NCBI GenBank assembly: GCA_016202795.1
Contig: JACQNY010000128.1
Coordinates: 1-11,303, forward strand
DNA length: 11,303 nt
Direction: 5' to 3'
Source of the DNA: Candidatus Aenigmatarchaeota archaeon
GTDB lineage: Archaea > Aenigmatarchaeota > Aenigmatarchaeia > JACPZZ01
Shown here piece after piece: positions 4,285 to 11,137 of the stretch. Each line of letters starts with the position of its first letter. Position 1 is the stretch's first letter. The position numbers were made by a program, and so were the translations under genes. The notes beneath the pieces were generated by a model. The model worked only from the letters and a program-made list of their open reading frames with translations, searched no databases and was not told where the DNA came from.

Positions 4285-6297
4285 ATGGAAAAAGAAGAAA
4301 TCAGCAAAAAGTTCGTGCACTTCTTACGGGAAAAATACTACCAAAACCTTTTGGAAACCGTCCGCGACGGATTGCAGTTCCTGGAAATAGATTTTAAAAT
4401 CCTGGACGAGTTTGACACGCCCCTATCGGAAAAACTATTGTACCAGCCTGAAGATACGCTGAAGATTTTTGAGCAGGCTATAAAAGAAATCGATTTGCCG
4501 GACACTGTTGAAATAAAATTCCGGTTCCGAAACCTTCCGGAGTTTGCGTGCATCCCGATCCGTCATCTTCGTTCACATCACATTGGGCAATTTGTTTCTG
4601 TTGAGGGAACTGTGCGACGCTCTTCGGAAATACTTCCCGAGATCGCAACGACAATCTGGACATGCCCGCAATGCAATACGAGAATTTTCCTGGAACAGAA
4701 TGAAAGGGCCATGAAAAAACCAATCAGCTGCGACTGCGGATACAAAGGGCGTTTCGAACTGTTCGACAAGAAACTCGTGGATACGCGCTGGATACAGATC
4801 GAAGAGACGTTTGAATCGACGGAAGGCGAGAAGCCGTCGCAATTGAACATTTACCTTCGCGACGATTTGACGTCGCCGAAAATGCGCCCGAAAACGGACG
4901 CCGGAAACAGGTTAAGGATTACAGGGATATTAAAAGAAGTCACAAAAGTGACGCAGAAAGGAAAGCGCTCTGTACAATTAGACATACTTTTAGCGGCCAA
5001 CCATGTCGAAACAACGGAGATAGACGCGTCGGATTTAAAAATAACGCCCGAAGACGAGCAAAAGATAATCGAATTTTCGAAGGATCCGAACATATACGAA
5101 AAAGTGATCGATTCGATAGCGACGTCAACTTACGGCCTGCGCGAAATTAAAGAGGCAATCGCATACCAATTGTTCAGCGGTGTGCCGCATATTATGAAAG
5201 ACGGCACAAGAATACGAGGCGATATTCATATTCTGTTAATCGGCGAGCCGAGCACGGGAAAAAGCCAGTTGCTGAAGCTTGTTTCAAAACTTGCAAACCG
5301 CGGGAAATATGTTTCCGGTAAAGGCGTGACGGCTGTCGGTCTGACGGCGTCTGTCATAAAAGACGAACAGTTTTCCGGCGGCTGGGTTCTTGAGGCGGGT
5401 GCGATGGTGCTCGCGAACAAAGGCGTGTGCAATATCGACGAGTTTGAAAAAATGCATGAAAGCGACCAGGTCGCATTACACGAAGCGCTTGAGCAGCAAA
5501 CGATAAGTATTTCGAAAGCTTCGATAATGGCGACGCTGCCTGCGCAAACTGCCGTGTTAGCCGCGGCGAACCCGAAATTCGGAAGGTTCGATTTTATGAA
5601 AGGGATTGCCGACCAAGTTACAGTTCCGGAAACGCTTTTATCCAGGTTCGATTTGAAGTTCGCATTGTTCGACGTGCCGGACGTGGAAAGGGACACGAAA
5701 CTCGCAGACCATATAATGAAAAGTCGCACAGCGGAAAGTTTTCCGGAGGGCGAACCGATTATTGATCCGATACTTTTGCGCAAGTATGTGGCGTATGCGA
5801 GAAAAAACTGTTTTCCTAAAATGACAGCCGAAGTCGGCGAAATAATAAAAAAATTCTACATAGACACAAGATCGAAATACGTCCAGCGCGGGCCGATTTC
5901 AATAACGCCGCGCCAGTACGAGGCGATGATCCGCCTTGCAGAGGCATCGGCTAAAATACGACTGTCGCCCGTAGTTACGGAGGACGACGCCCGCCGCGCC
6001 ATAAAAATTTTGCAGACGTCGTTGCAGCAATTGGGATTGGACAAGGACACGGGCCTTATAGATATAGATAAAATAGAGAGCGGTACGTCATCAAGCCAGA
6101 GAAACAAGATAAGAATAATGATAGACATTATTGATTCGCTCACAAAAGAGATCGGCAAGATAATCCCGATCGAAGACGTGCTATCTGCGGCGGAGAATGA
6201 AGGTATAAATGAATCAGACTCCATGGAAGTTATTGAGCGGCTAAAGCGCGAAGGCCAGTTAATGGAGCCGAAATACAAACATTTGCAGAAGGTTTAA
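4285..6297 (+). CDS. mcm: MCM replicative DNA helicase
   Basis: MCM is the hexameric 3'-5' helicase of archaeal replication forks. Counting from ATG 4285 it has 670 residues, the usual size, with no intein. The N-terminal domain (about 1-245) carries a zinc site (C127, C130, C149, C151) and a basic hairpin near KVTQKGKRS (221-229). The AAA+ core has Walker A GEPSTGKS (K326), Walker B NIDEFEKM (D385, E386), the pre-sensor hairpin ISISKAS (K411), sensor 1 in AAANP (N429), the arginine finger in LLSRFD (R454) and sensor 2 in ITPRQY (R543). A winged helix ends the chain (about 603-670). ATG was preferred over the in-frame TTG at 4282, and the ATG at 4272 meets a stop after two codons. The RPA-like gene begins two bases after the stop, so the two are co-transcribed. 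Confidence 0.97.
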   Translation: MEKEEISKKFVHFLREKYYQNLLETVRDGLQFLEIDFKILDEFDTPLSEKLLYQPEDTLKIFEQAIKEIDLPDTVEIKFRFRNLPEFACIPIRHLRSHHIGQFVSVEGTVRRSSEILPEIATTIWTCPQCNTRIFLEQNERAMKKPISCDCGYKGRFELFDKKLVDTRWIQIEETFESTEGEKPSQLNIYLRDDLTSPKMRPKTDAGNRLRITGILKEVTKVTQKGKRSVQLDILLAANHVETTEIDASDLKITPEDEQKIIEFSKDPNIYEKVIDSIATSTYGLREIKEAIAYQLFSGVPHIMKDGTRIRGDIHILLIGEPSTGKSQLLKLVSKLANRGKYVSGKGVTAVGLTASVIKDEQFSGGWVLEAGAMVLANKGVCNIDEFEKMHESDQVALHEALEQQTISISKASIMATLPAQTAVLAAANPKFGRFDFMKGIADQVTVPETLLSRFDLKFALFDVPDVERDTKLADHIMKSRTAESFPEGEPIIDPILLRKYVAYARKNCFPKMTAEVGEIIKKFYIDTRSKYVQRGPISITPRQYEAMIRLAEASAKIRLSPVVTEDDARRAIKILQTSLQQLGLDKDTGLIDIDKIESGTSSSQRNKIRIMIDIIDSLTKEIGKIIPIEDVLSAAENEGINESDSMEVIERLKREGQLMEPKYKHLQKV

Positions 6298-6299
6298 CT

Positions 6300-7049
6300 A
6301 TGGTTACGGACACGAAAAAAAGAATGACTGCGAAAAAAGCAAGAATAATCGACGTAGTCAAAGGACGCTACAAGCCGGCTGAAGGCATGACACCCGGTTA
6401 CATAATGACGCCGTTTGGAATGAAAGTGTCGCGCGCGCGAATAATCGCCACGGTTGTCAATAAATTCGTTTCCGAGGACAAAAACTTCGCGTCTGTCACG
6501 ATTGACGACGGTACGGAAACGATGCGGGCAAAGTCGTTCGGATCCACGAAATTTTTTGACAATGTTAATTTGGGCGATTCTGTCGACGTGATAGGCAAGG
6601 TGCGCGAATACAATGACGAGATCTACATGGCGCCTGAGATTGTGATAAAAATAATTGACCCGAATTTTGAATCCTTACGAAGGTTGGAACTTGTCAAGCA
6701 GTACATGGACTGGAAAAGGAAGAACGAGATAATTTCGGCTGCGTTGAAAAAATACGCGCCTGATAAGGTTATGGAATCCGTCAAAGGCGAGATGAGCGAA
6801 GAGGATGCTGAATCGTTACTGGAATTTTTATCGGCGCCTGTGGCTGAAGTTAAAAAAGACATTTCGGAGGAAGCGAAAAAGGCTGTTTTAAACATTATAA
6901 CAGAGTTAGACAAAGGCGAAGGCGTCGCATACTCGGAATTAATGGCCAAATCCGCTGTCGACGAGAAAACATTTGACAAGGTCGTTAACGATTTGTTAGA
7001 GGAAGGAACGTGTTACGAGCCGAGACCGGGACAATTGAAGAAGTGCTGA
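6300..7049 (+). CDS. RPA-like single-strand DNA-binding protein (OB fold plus winged helix)
   Basis: The 249-residue protein has a basic N-terminus (1-23), an OB-fold region at about 43-120 (SRARIIATVVNKF, FASVTIDDGTETMRAKSF, GDSVDVIGKVREYND), a charged helical linker (about 125-190) and a C-terminal winged-helix pattern (about 190-245: AKKAVLNIITELDKGEGVAY then FDKVVNDLLEEGTCYEPRPG). This OB-plus-winged-helix layout resembles eukaryotic RPA32 and the small RPA subunits or RPA-associated proteins of archaea. It should protect single-stranded DNA exposed by MCM or bring partners to it through the winged helix. There is no zinc finger and only one OB fold, so it probably acts with another RPA subunit encoded elsewhere. 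It starts two bases after the MCM stop. Its exact subfamily is uncertain. Confidence 0.88.
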   Translation: MVTDTKKRMTAKKARIIDVVKGRYKPAEGMTPGYIMTPFGMKVSRARIIATVVNKFVSEDKNFASVTIDDGTETMRAKSFGSTKFFDNVNLGDSVDVIGKVREYNDEIYMAPEIVIKIIDPNFESLRRLELVKQYMDWKRKNEIISAALKKYAPDKVMESVKGEMSEEDAESLLEFLSAPVAEVKKDISEEAKKAVLNIITELDKGEGVAYSELMAKSAVDEKTFDKVVNDLLEEGTCYEPRPGQLKKC

Positions 7050-7051
7050 TG

Positions 7052-7059
7052 TTTTTATT
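7052..7059 (+). promoter_or_regulatory. T-rich element between the MCM-RPA and gat operons
   Basis: TTTTTATT starts three bases after the RPA-like stop codon. It can be read as an oligo-T terminator for the upstream operon or as a TATA-like box centred about 34 bases before gatC. Both could be true in archaea. The 40-base gap is the only break between the two gene groups. Confidence 0.4.
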
Positions 7060-7080
7060 CTGAATTCTCAAATACTATTA

Positions 7081-7088
7081 GGCGGTAA
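7081..7088 (+). promoter_or_regulatory. Shine-Dalgarno-like site of gatC
   Basis: GGCGGTAA matches the archaeal consensus GGAGGTGA at six of eight positions and ends one base before the gatC ATG at 7090. The spacing is short but supports this start, unlike the leaderless genes elsewhere in the window. Confidence 0.45.
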
Positions 7089-7089
7089 T

Positions 7090-7362
7090 ATGGACAAAGA
7101 CACTATAAAGAAAGTCGCTGACGTCGCGAGGCTCAACTTAACCGACGAAGAAATCTCCGATTTCAGCAGGGACTTTGACGGCATTTTAGAACAATTCTCA
7201 GAGCTGCACAAAGAGAAGCTTGAAGAGTTTGAAGAGGAAGAGAAAAGCGCTGTTCTTAGAAAGGACGAAAGTGTTCTAGATTTTACAGTTTCTGAAAAAA
7301 TACTCGACAACGCGCCTGACAAGGAAAATAAACTGTACAAAGTGCCGAAGGGGTCGAAATGA
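7090..7362 (+). CDS. gatC: Aspartyl/glutamyl-tRNA amidotransferase subunit C
   Basis: GatC is the small belt-like subunit that wraps GatA and GatB and is needed for a stable GatCAB complex. The 90-residue length is normal. The family start is clear: an N-terminal helix TIKKVADVARLNLTDEEI (about 5-22), then FSRDFDGILEQFSELHKEKL (about 25-44), followed by a charged linker and a C-terminal segment ending KLYKVPKGSK that should lie against GatA. It is unusually rich in Glu and Lys between 38 and 62. The TGA stop overlaps the gatA ATG (ATGA), a sign of translational coupling. It is the first gene of the gatCAB operon. Confidence 0.93.
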   Translation: MDKDTIKKVADVARLNLTDEEISDFSRDFDGILEQFSELHKEKLEEFEEEEKSAVLRKDESVLDFTVSEKILDNAPDKENKLYKVPKGSK

Positions 7363-8708
7363 AACTTAATGAAAAGGTCAATTCGTACCTTGCCAACATA
7401 TCGAAAAGCAAATTAAACGCGTTCATATCGATAAACAAGCACGCAGAGAACGACGCGGAAAGAATACAGAAAAAAATCGATGCCGGCAAAGCCGGCAGGT
7501 TAGCAGGCTACGTTTTTTCGATAAAAGACAACATTGCCGTTTCCGGAATGCGGTTAACGTGCGCGTCGAAGATGCTGGAAAATTACATTTCGCCTTACGA
7601 CGCGACTGTTGTGAAGCGGATCATCGCTGAAGACGGCTTGATTATCGGAAAAGTTAATATGGACGAGTTCGCATGCGGCGCGTCCGGCGAAACGAGCTAT
7701 TTCGGCCCGACGCTAAACCCGCACGACACAGGCAGGGTTCCCGGAGGATCTTCTGCCGGATCTGCTACATCTGTCGCAGCAGGCTTGTCCGACGTTTCAT
7801 TAGGCTCTGATACCGGCGGATCGATACGCTGCCCGGCGTCGTTCTGCGGCGTGTTTGGCTTTAAACCAACGTACGGAACAGTTTCGCGCTATGGTTTAGT
7901 GGATATGGCGATGAGTTTGGACCAGATTGGCCCGGTTACGAAAAACGTTTCTGATGCGGCTTTGATCTTGTCTGTGATAAACGGTTCTGACAAAATGGAC
8001 AACACTGTAACAGGAACGCAGCAGGATTACACAAAGTTCGTTAAACAAAAAATAACAGGCGTGAAAATCGGCGTGGTTGAAGAGTTTTTCGAAGGCTGCG
8101 AGCACGCCATAGAAAAAAACGTGCGTGACGGGATAGAAATTTTAAAAAACGAGGGCGCAAACATTGTTAAAGTTTCTGTGCCGAAAACGGCGATTGCTGT
8201 CCCTACCTATTACTTAAACATGTTCGCCGAGTTTTCGTCGGCAATGCAAAAATTTGACGGTTTGAAGTACGGATTCCGCAAGGATGGGAAAGATATTAAC
8301 GACACTGTGGCGGAAAGCCGCAGCGCGCTTGGCGAAGAAGTGAAAAGGCGCATACTACTCGGCACTTACATAACCATGAAAGAATTCCGCGGCAAATGGT
8401 ACTCGACCGCATTAAAAGCCCGCGAAACGATAAGACATGAAATGATCCAGGCGCTGAAAAAGTGCGATCTTTTAATCGGACCCACGATGCCTTTCACAGC
8501 ATTCAAACTAGGCGAGAAAATAAAAGATCCGGTTGAGATGTATTTGGCCGACATACTTACCGTCTCGGCGAATTTATCCGGTTTACCAGCAGCGTCAATT
8601 CCGTTGAATGTCAGCGGACTACCAATTGGAATGCAGCTGCACGCAAACGCTGGCGAGGAAGTAAAGATCCTTGCGGCTGCGGCAGCTTATGAGGGTGCGT
8701 CAAAATGA
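7359..8708 (+). CDS. gatA: Aspartyl/glutamyl-tRNA amidotransferase subunit A (glutaminase)
   Basis: GatA releases ammonia from glutamine; the ammonia passes to GatB, which amidates Asp-tRNA(Asn) and/or Glu-tRNA(Gln). The 449-residue protein carries the full amidase-signature Ser-cisSer-Lys triad: K56 in FSIKDNIAV, S131 in PGGSSAGSA and the nucleophile S155 in GSDTGGSIR, with spacing equal to that of characterised GatA proteins. The usual GFKPTYGTVSRYG follows at 167-179. The C-terminal region (about 370-449) contains the expected GPTMPFTAF and LSGLPAASIPLN segments. It overlaps gatC and gatB by four bases (ATGA) on each side. In archaea GatCAB usually serves asparagine while GatDE serves glutamine, but the sequence cannot show which tRNA is used. 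Confidence 0.97.
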   Translation: MKLNEKVNSYLANISKSKLNAFISINKHAENDAERIQKKIDAGKAGRLAGYVFSIKDNIAVSGMRLTCASKMLENYISPYDATVVKRIIAEDGLIIGKVNMDEFACGASGETSYFGPTLNPHDTGRVPGGSSAGSATSVAAGLSDVSLGSDTGGSIRCPASFCGVFGFKPTYGTVSRYGLVDMAMSLDQIGPVTKNVSDAALILSVINGSDKMDNTVTGTQQDYTKFVKQKITGVKIGVVEEFFEGCEHAIEKNVRDGIEILKNEGANIVKVSVPKTAIAVPTYYLNMFAEFSSAMQKFDGLKYGFRKDGKDINDTVAESRSALGEEVKRRILLGTYITMKEFRGKWYSTALKARETIRHEMIQALKKCDLLIGPTMPFTAFKLGEKIKDPVEMYLADILTVSANLSGLPAASIPLNVSGLPIGMQLHANAGEEVKILAAAAAYEGASK

Positions 8709-10060
8709 AAGGCGTCAAAATAGGTTTGGAAATACACGAACAGCTTGACACGGAATCAAAGTTATTTTGTTCGTGCCCAACAGATTACCGCGATGCCGAA
8801 CCGAACAAGTCGATATGCCCGGTATGCACGGGACAACCGGGCTCGAAACCTTTTGGATTGAATGAAAAAGCTTTGAATGCTGTTATTAAAATCGCAATCG
8901 CGCTTAATTGCAAAATAATTGTTGGCAAACCTGTGCAGGTACGCAGGAAACATTACATTTATCCGGATTTGCCGAGCGGTTATCAGCGCACGTCGGAATC
9001 GATAGGCGTTGAAGGCGAATTAAACAATGTCCAAATACACGAAGTCCATTTGGAGGAGGATCCGGGACGCTTTTTCCTTCGTGAAGGGCTTGTTGATTTA
9101 AACAGATCGGGCACGCCGCTGATAGAAATAACAACAGACCCTGTATTCGATTCGCCGCCGCATGCGAGAGAATGGCTGGAGAAGTTAGCTTCGATACTAG
9201 ACTATTTGAACGTCACGAAAAAAGAAGAAGGGACCATGCGAATAGACGCGAACATCTCATTAAACAACGGAAACAAAGTCGAGATTAAAAACATCAACTC
9301 GTTCCGCAATGTTGAGAAAGCGCTATCATTCGAGATAACGAGACAGGAAGACCTGATCAGAAGAAACCAAACTGTCGAACGCGAAACGCGCCACTTTGAC
9401 GAGAAGATGATATTGACGTCGCCTTCGCGGAAAAAAGAAACAGAAGAAGACTACCGCCACATGCCGGACCCGGACATACCGCCTTTGCTGATAAAGAAAG
9501 AACTTGTCGAAAAGATTAAAAAAACCTTGCCAGAATTGCCGCAGTCAAAAGCTGCGAGATTTGTGAAATTGTACAAATTATCCGGGCAAAATGCTGAGAA
9601 TATAGTTTCTGATCCGTATGCTGCGGACATGTTTGAGAATGTTTCGAAATTCGTTAATCCAATTCTAGCTTCGAACTGGTTTGTCGGCCAGTTAAAGAAA
9701 ACATTAAATTACAACAACATGACGCTGCGAGGCTCAAAGATAACGGAAAAGCAATTAGCCGCATTATTGAAAATGCTGGAGAAAGGGAAAATAACAGAGC
9801 GCGCCGCTGAATTAGCGTTGCGCGAGATGGTCTTGCGGCCTGCGGATCCGAAAAAGATAATCGAAAACCTAGGGCTTTTGGAATTCGGGGATTTGAACAC
9901 AATAATAAAGGAAATACTGGATAAAAACGAGAAGGCTGTTAACGACTACAAAACGGGCAGGAAGGAGGCTTTCGAGTATCTTGTAGGACAGGTCATGAAG
10001 ATCACGAAAGGCTCCGCAGACCCGGAAGAGATAAGGCGGTTATTAAAGCGGCGGCTTTGA
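8705..10060 (+). CDS. gatB: Aspartyl/glutamyl-tRNA amidotransferase subunit B (tRNA-binding, kinase-like)
   Basis: GatB phosphorylates and amidates the aspartate or glutamate on misacylated tRNA using ammonia from GatA. The 451 residues begin GVKIGLEIHEQLDTESKLFC, with zinc-type cysteines C22, C24, C38 and C41 (the last two in CPVC). The cradle motifs YPDLPSGYQ (86-94), HLEEDPGRF (115-123), DLNRSGTPLIEI (131-142), RIDANISL (179-186), VEIKNINSFRNV (192-203) and EEDYRHMPDPDIPP (247-260) follow. The C-terminal helical and YqeY-like tail (about 300-451) contacts tRNA. The AspRS-type insertion of archaeal GatE is absent, although the start and the PDPDIPP segment read somewhat like GatE. It begins inside the last codons of gatA. 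Confidence 0.95.
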   Translation: MKGVKIGLEIHEQLDTESKLFCSCPTDYRDAEPNKSICPVCTGQPGSKPFGLNEKALNAVIKIAIALNCKIIVGKPVQVRRKHYIYPDLPSGYQRTSESIGVEGELNNVQIHEVHLEEDPGRFFLREGLVDLNRSGTPLIEITTDPVFDSPPHAREWLEKLASILDYLNVTKKEEGTMRIDANISLNNGNKVEIKNINSFRNVEKALSFEITRQEDLIRRNQTVERETRHFDEKMILTSPSRKKETEEDYRHMPDPDIPPLLIKKELVEKIKKTLPELPQSKAARFVKLYKLSGQNAENIVSDPYAADMFENVSKFVNPILASNWFVGQLKKTLNYNNMTLRGSKITEKQLAALLKMLEKGKITERAAELALREMVLRPADPKKIIENLGLLEFGDLNTIIKEILDKNEKAVNDYKTGRKEAFEYLVGQVMKITKGSADPEEIRRLLKRRL

Positions 10061-10067
10061 TTATTAA

Positions 10068-10097
10068 AAGCAGATGTTATTTAGTACGCATCTGCTT
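10068..10097 (+). repeat. Perfect 9-bp inverted repeat between gatB and tRNA-Arg
   Basis: AAGCAGATG (10068-10076) and CATCTGCTT (10089-10097) are perfect inverted copies around a 12-base centre. In gatB mRNA this is a stable hairpin close after the stop; in DNA it frames the tRNA TATA-like box. No T-tract follows on the plus strand. Confidence 0.7.
10077..10083 (+). promoter_or_regulatory. TATA-like box of the tRNA-Arg gene
   Basis: TTATTTA lies in the loop of the inverted repeat, centred about 29 bases before the first base of the tRNA, close to the spacing of archaeal tRNA promoters. Confidence 0.45.
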
Positions 10098-10108
10098 CGG
10101 TCTAAAAC

Positions 10109-10183
10109 GGGCCCGTGGCGTAACCAGGACTAGCGCGGAAGGCTTCGGACCTTCGGGTGCGGGTTCAAATCCCGCCGGGCCCT
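10109..10183 (+). tRNA. tRNA-Arg, anticodon UCG
   Basis: A full cloverleaf can be drawn: acceptor GGGCCCG (10109-10115) with CGGGCCC (10176-10182); D stem GCGT with GCGC (10118-10121 and 10133-10136, last pair T-G); D loop containing GG at 10127-10128 followed by A, the A20 typical of tRNA-Arg; anticodon stem GAAGG/CCTTC with loop CTTCGGA (10143-10149) and anticodon TCG at 10145-10147; a four-base variable loop; T stem GCGGG/CCCGC with loop TTCAAAT. The anticodon reads CGA codons. The discriminator is T (10183), and CCA is not encoded, so it is added after transcription. There is no intron. Confidence 0.95.
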
Positions 10184-10201
10184 ATATCTATTTCTACTCG
10201 A

Positions 10202-10216
10202 TGCGGGTTCAAGTCC
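10202..10216 (+). repeat. Partial second copy of the tRNA T-arm
   Basis: TGCGGGTTCAAGTCC repeats the tRNA T-arm sequence TGCGGGTTCAAATCC (10158-10172) at 14 of 15 positions, 44 bases downstream. The 3' stem half is not conserved, so it is not a functional T arm. It could be a tRNA remnant or an old integration-site scar. The rest of 10184-10390 holds T-rich tracts (10272-10295) and no gene I can support. Confidence 0.55.
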
Positions 10217-10357
10217 TACTGGTTCCGAACCCGTTCAGGTTGGAGCCCTAACCGCGTCTTCTCTTCGAAATCGTTTTTCAAATTTCATTTTCTATTCATA
10301 GAGCTGGTGGCTATTAAACAGGAGCGGGGGAGGTTGCCGGGCGTGAAGCAGCCGAGA

Positions 10358-10367
10358 ATATATTTAT
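10358..10367 (+). promoter_or_regulatory. TATA box of the three-segment membrane protein gene
   Basis: ATATATTTAT is centred 28 bases before the ATG at 10391. It supports that start and leaderless transcription. Confidence 0.65.
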
Positions 10368-10390
10368 CCTTCGTAGGCAAATCTAAGCAC

Positions 10391-10900
10391 ATGGTTCAGA
10401 TAGAACTAGCAGCAGTTGTCGTGGCCTTTATCGGACTGGTGACGGCTTGGGGGAAGCTAATTTTTTACAAATACATAACCGACCATGATGCAGATGTTAA
10501 AAAACGCGTGGAGAGCAACATCGACACTCTGCTTGAAGATTACAAGAACGCTACATCCAAAAATAAACGGCATGAGATCATGATCAAAGATATACCGGCT
10601 AATCTCAAGGCAATTGATGTGATGGAAAACGCGAAAATAATGTTTGAAAAGAACGTCTTTACTAGTTTAGGAATTTTCGTTCTTGCATTTATCGCGTATT
10701 CATTTATCGTCGACTCTAACCCGTCACTGGCCAGTAGTATGTCTGTGGTTGTGTTGATGGTTGGGTTAGTTGTTATGGATCATGTCCAATACCTTTTTGC
10801 TGCGAAGAACAAACTAGAGCAATTTCTTTCAGACAAACCAGCTCAAGAAGTATTCAGAAGATCTGGAAAACTCATAACTTTTTGGTCATCGCCAACATAA
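10391..10900 (+). CDS. Unrecognised membrane protein, three transmembrane segments
   Basis: The 169-residue product has a hydrophobic segment at about 4-26, a charged cytoplasm-like region (about 27-88, with KKRVESNIDTLLEDYKN and many Lys/Glu), a second hydrophobic segment at about 90-107, a short loop VDSNPSLASS and a third segment at about 116-137. A charged C-terminal tail ends SGKLITFWSSPT. The helical stretch 36-60 could form a short coiled coil. I do not recognise the family, and no enzyme motif is visible. The frame is open further upstream, but that extension runs through the tRNA; the TATA box 28 bases before ATG 10391 favours this start. Its codon use (more ATG-GTT-GTG runs, fewer GAC/GCG codons) looks a little unlike the gat genes by eye. 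Confidence 0.75.
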   Translation: MVQIELAAVVVAFIGLVTAWGKLIFYKYITDHDADVKKRVESNIDTLLEDYKNATSKNKRHEIMIKDIPANLKAIDVMENAKIMFEKNVFTSLGIFVLAFIAYSFIVDSNPSLASSMSVVVLMVGLVVMDHVQYLFAAKNKLEQFLSDKPAQEVFRRSGKLITFWSSPT

Positions 10901-10933
10901 CATGCGAGTGCGCGCGGCACGCCCCGCCTCACC

Positions 10934-10940
10934 TTTATTA
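10934..10940 (+). promoter_or_regulatory. TATA box of the 56-residue protein gene
   Basis: TTTATTA is centred 27 bases before the ATG at 10964, again the leaderless spacing. It follows a GC-rich stretch (10907-10930). Confidence 0.55.
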
Positions 10941-10963
10941 GCCCTCGGGTCTATATCGACCAG

Positions 10964-11134
10964 ATGAAAGTCAACCTCACGCAATTAAAGAAATTCGCCA
11001 TCGAAGATCCGCAGTTACCTTACGTGTTCCGGCAAATGATCATTGAAGAACCGGATTACATGGACGCGGAAGAATTTTGCATAAAAGTTAAAGTTTGGTT
11101 GCAGTTGCTGAGGATTGCGAGAGAGCGGCGTTAG
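10964..11134 (+). CDS. Small hypothetical protein (56 residues)
   Basis: The frame reads MKVNLTQLKKFAIEDPQLPY, then VFRQMIIEEPDYMDAEEFCI, then KVKVWLQLLRIARERR. It looks like a compact, mostly helical soluble protein with an acidic middle (residues 28-38) and a basic C-terminus. I do not recognise it. Support comes from a well-placed TATA box, codon use like the neighbouring housekeeping genes, and its exact fit up to the stop of the convergent gene, with only three bases between the two stop codons. It is too short for motif-based assignment; a small regulatory or adaptor protein is possible but unproven. Confidence 0.65.
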   Translation: MKVNLTQLKKFAIEDPQLPYVFRQMIIEEPDYMDAEEFCIKVKVWLQLLRIARERR

Positions 11135-11137
11135 TGG

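Noticed and set aside
5226..5783. Long minus-strand open frame (185 codons) inside MCM
   Set aside because: It is the antisense of the highly conserved AAA+ core. Its Ser/Ile/Asn-rich product is what the MCM codons give when read backwards.
8705..10060. GatE rather than GatB
   Set aside because: The AspRS-like insertion and the extra length of GatE are absent, the CPVC zinc pair is present, and the genes next to it are gatC and gatA rather than gatD.
10057..10251. Plus-strand open frame of 64 codons overlapping tRNA-Arg
   Set aside because: It runs through the whole tRNA gene and has no independent support. It is an accident of the GC-rich tRNA.
10157..10390. N-terminal extension of the 169-residue membrane protein to an ATG or GTG near the tRNA
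   Set aside because: The extension would translate the tRNA 3' end and T-rich noncoding DNA. The TATA box at 10358-10367 would lie inside it, whereas it fits the ATG at 10391.
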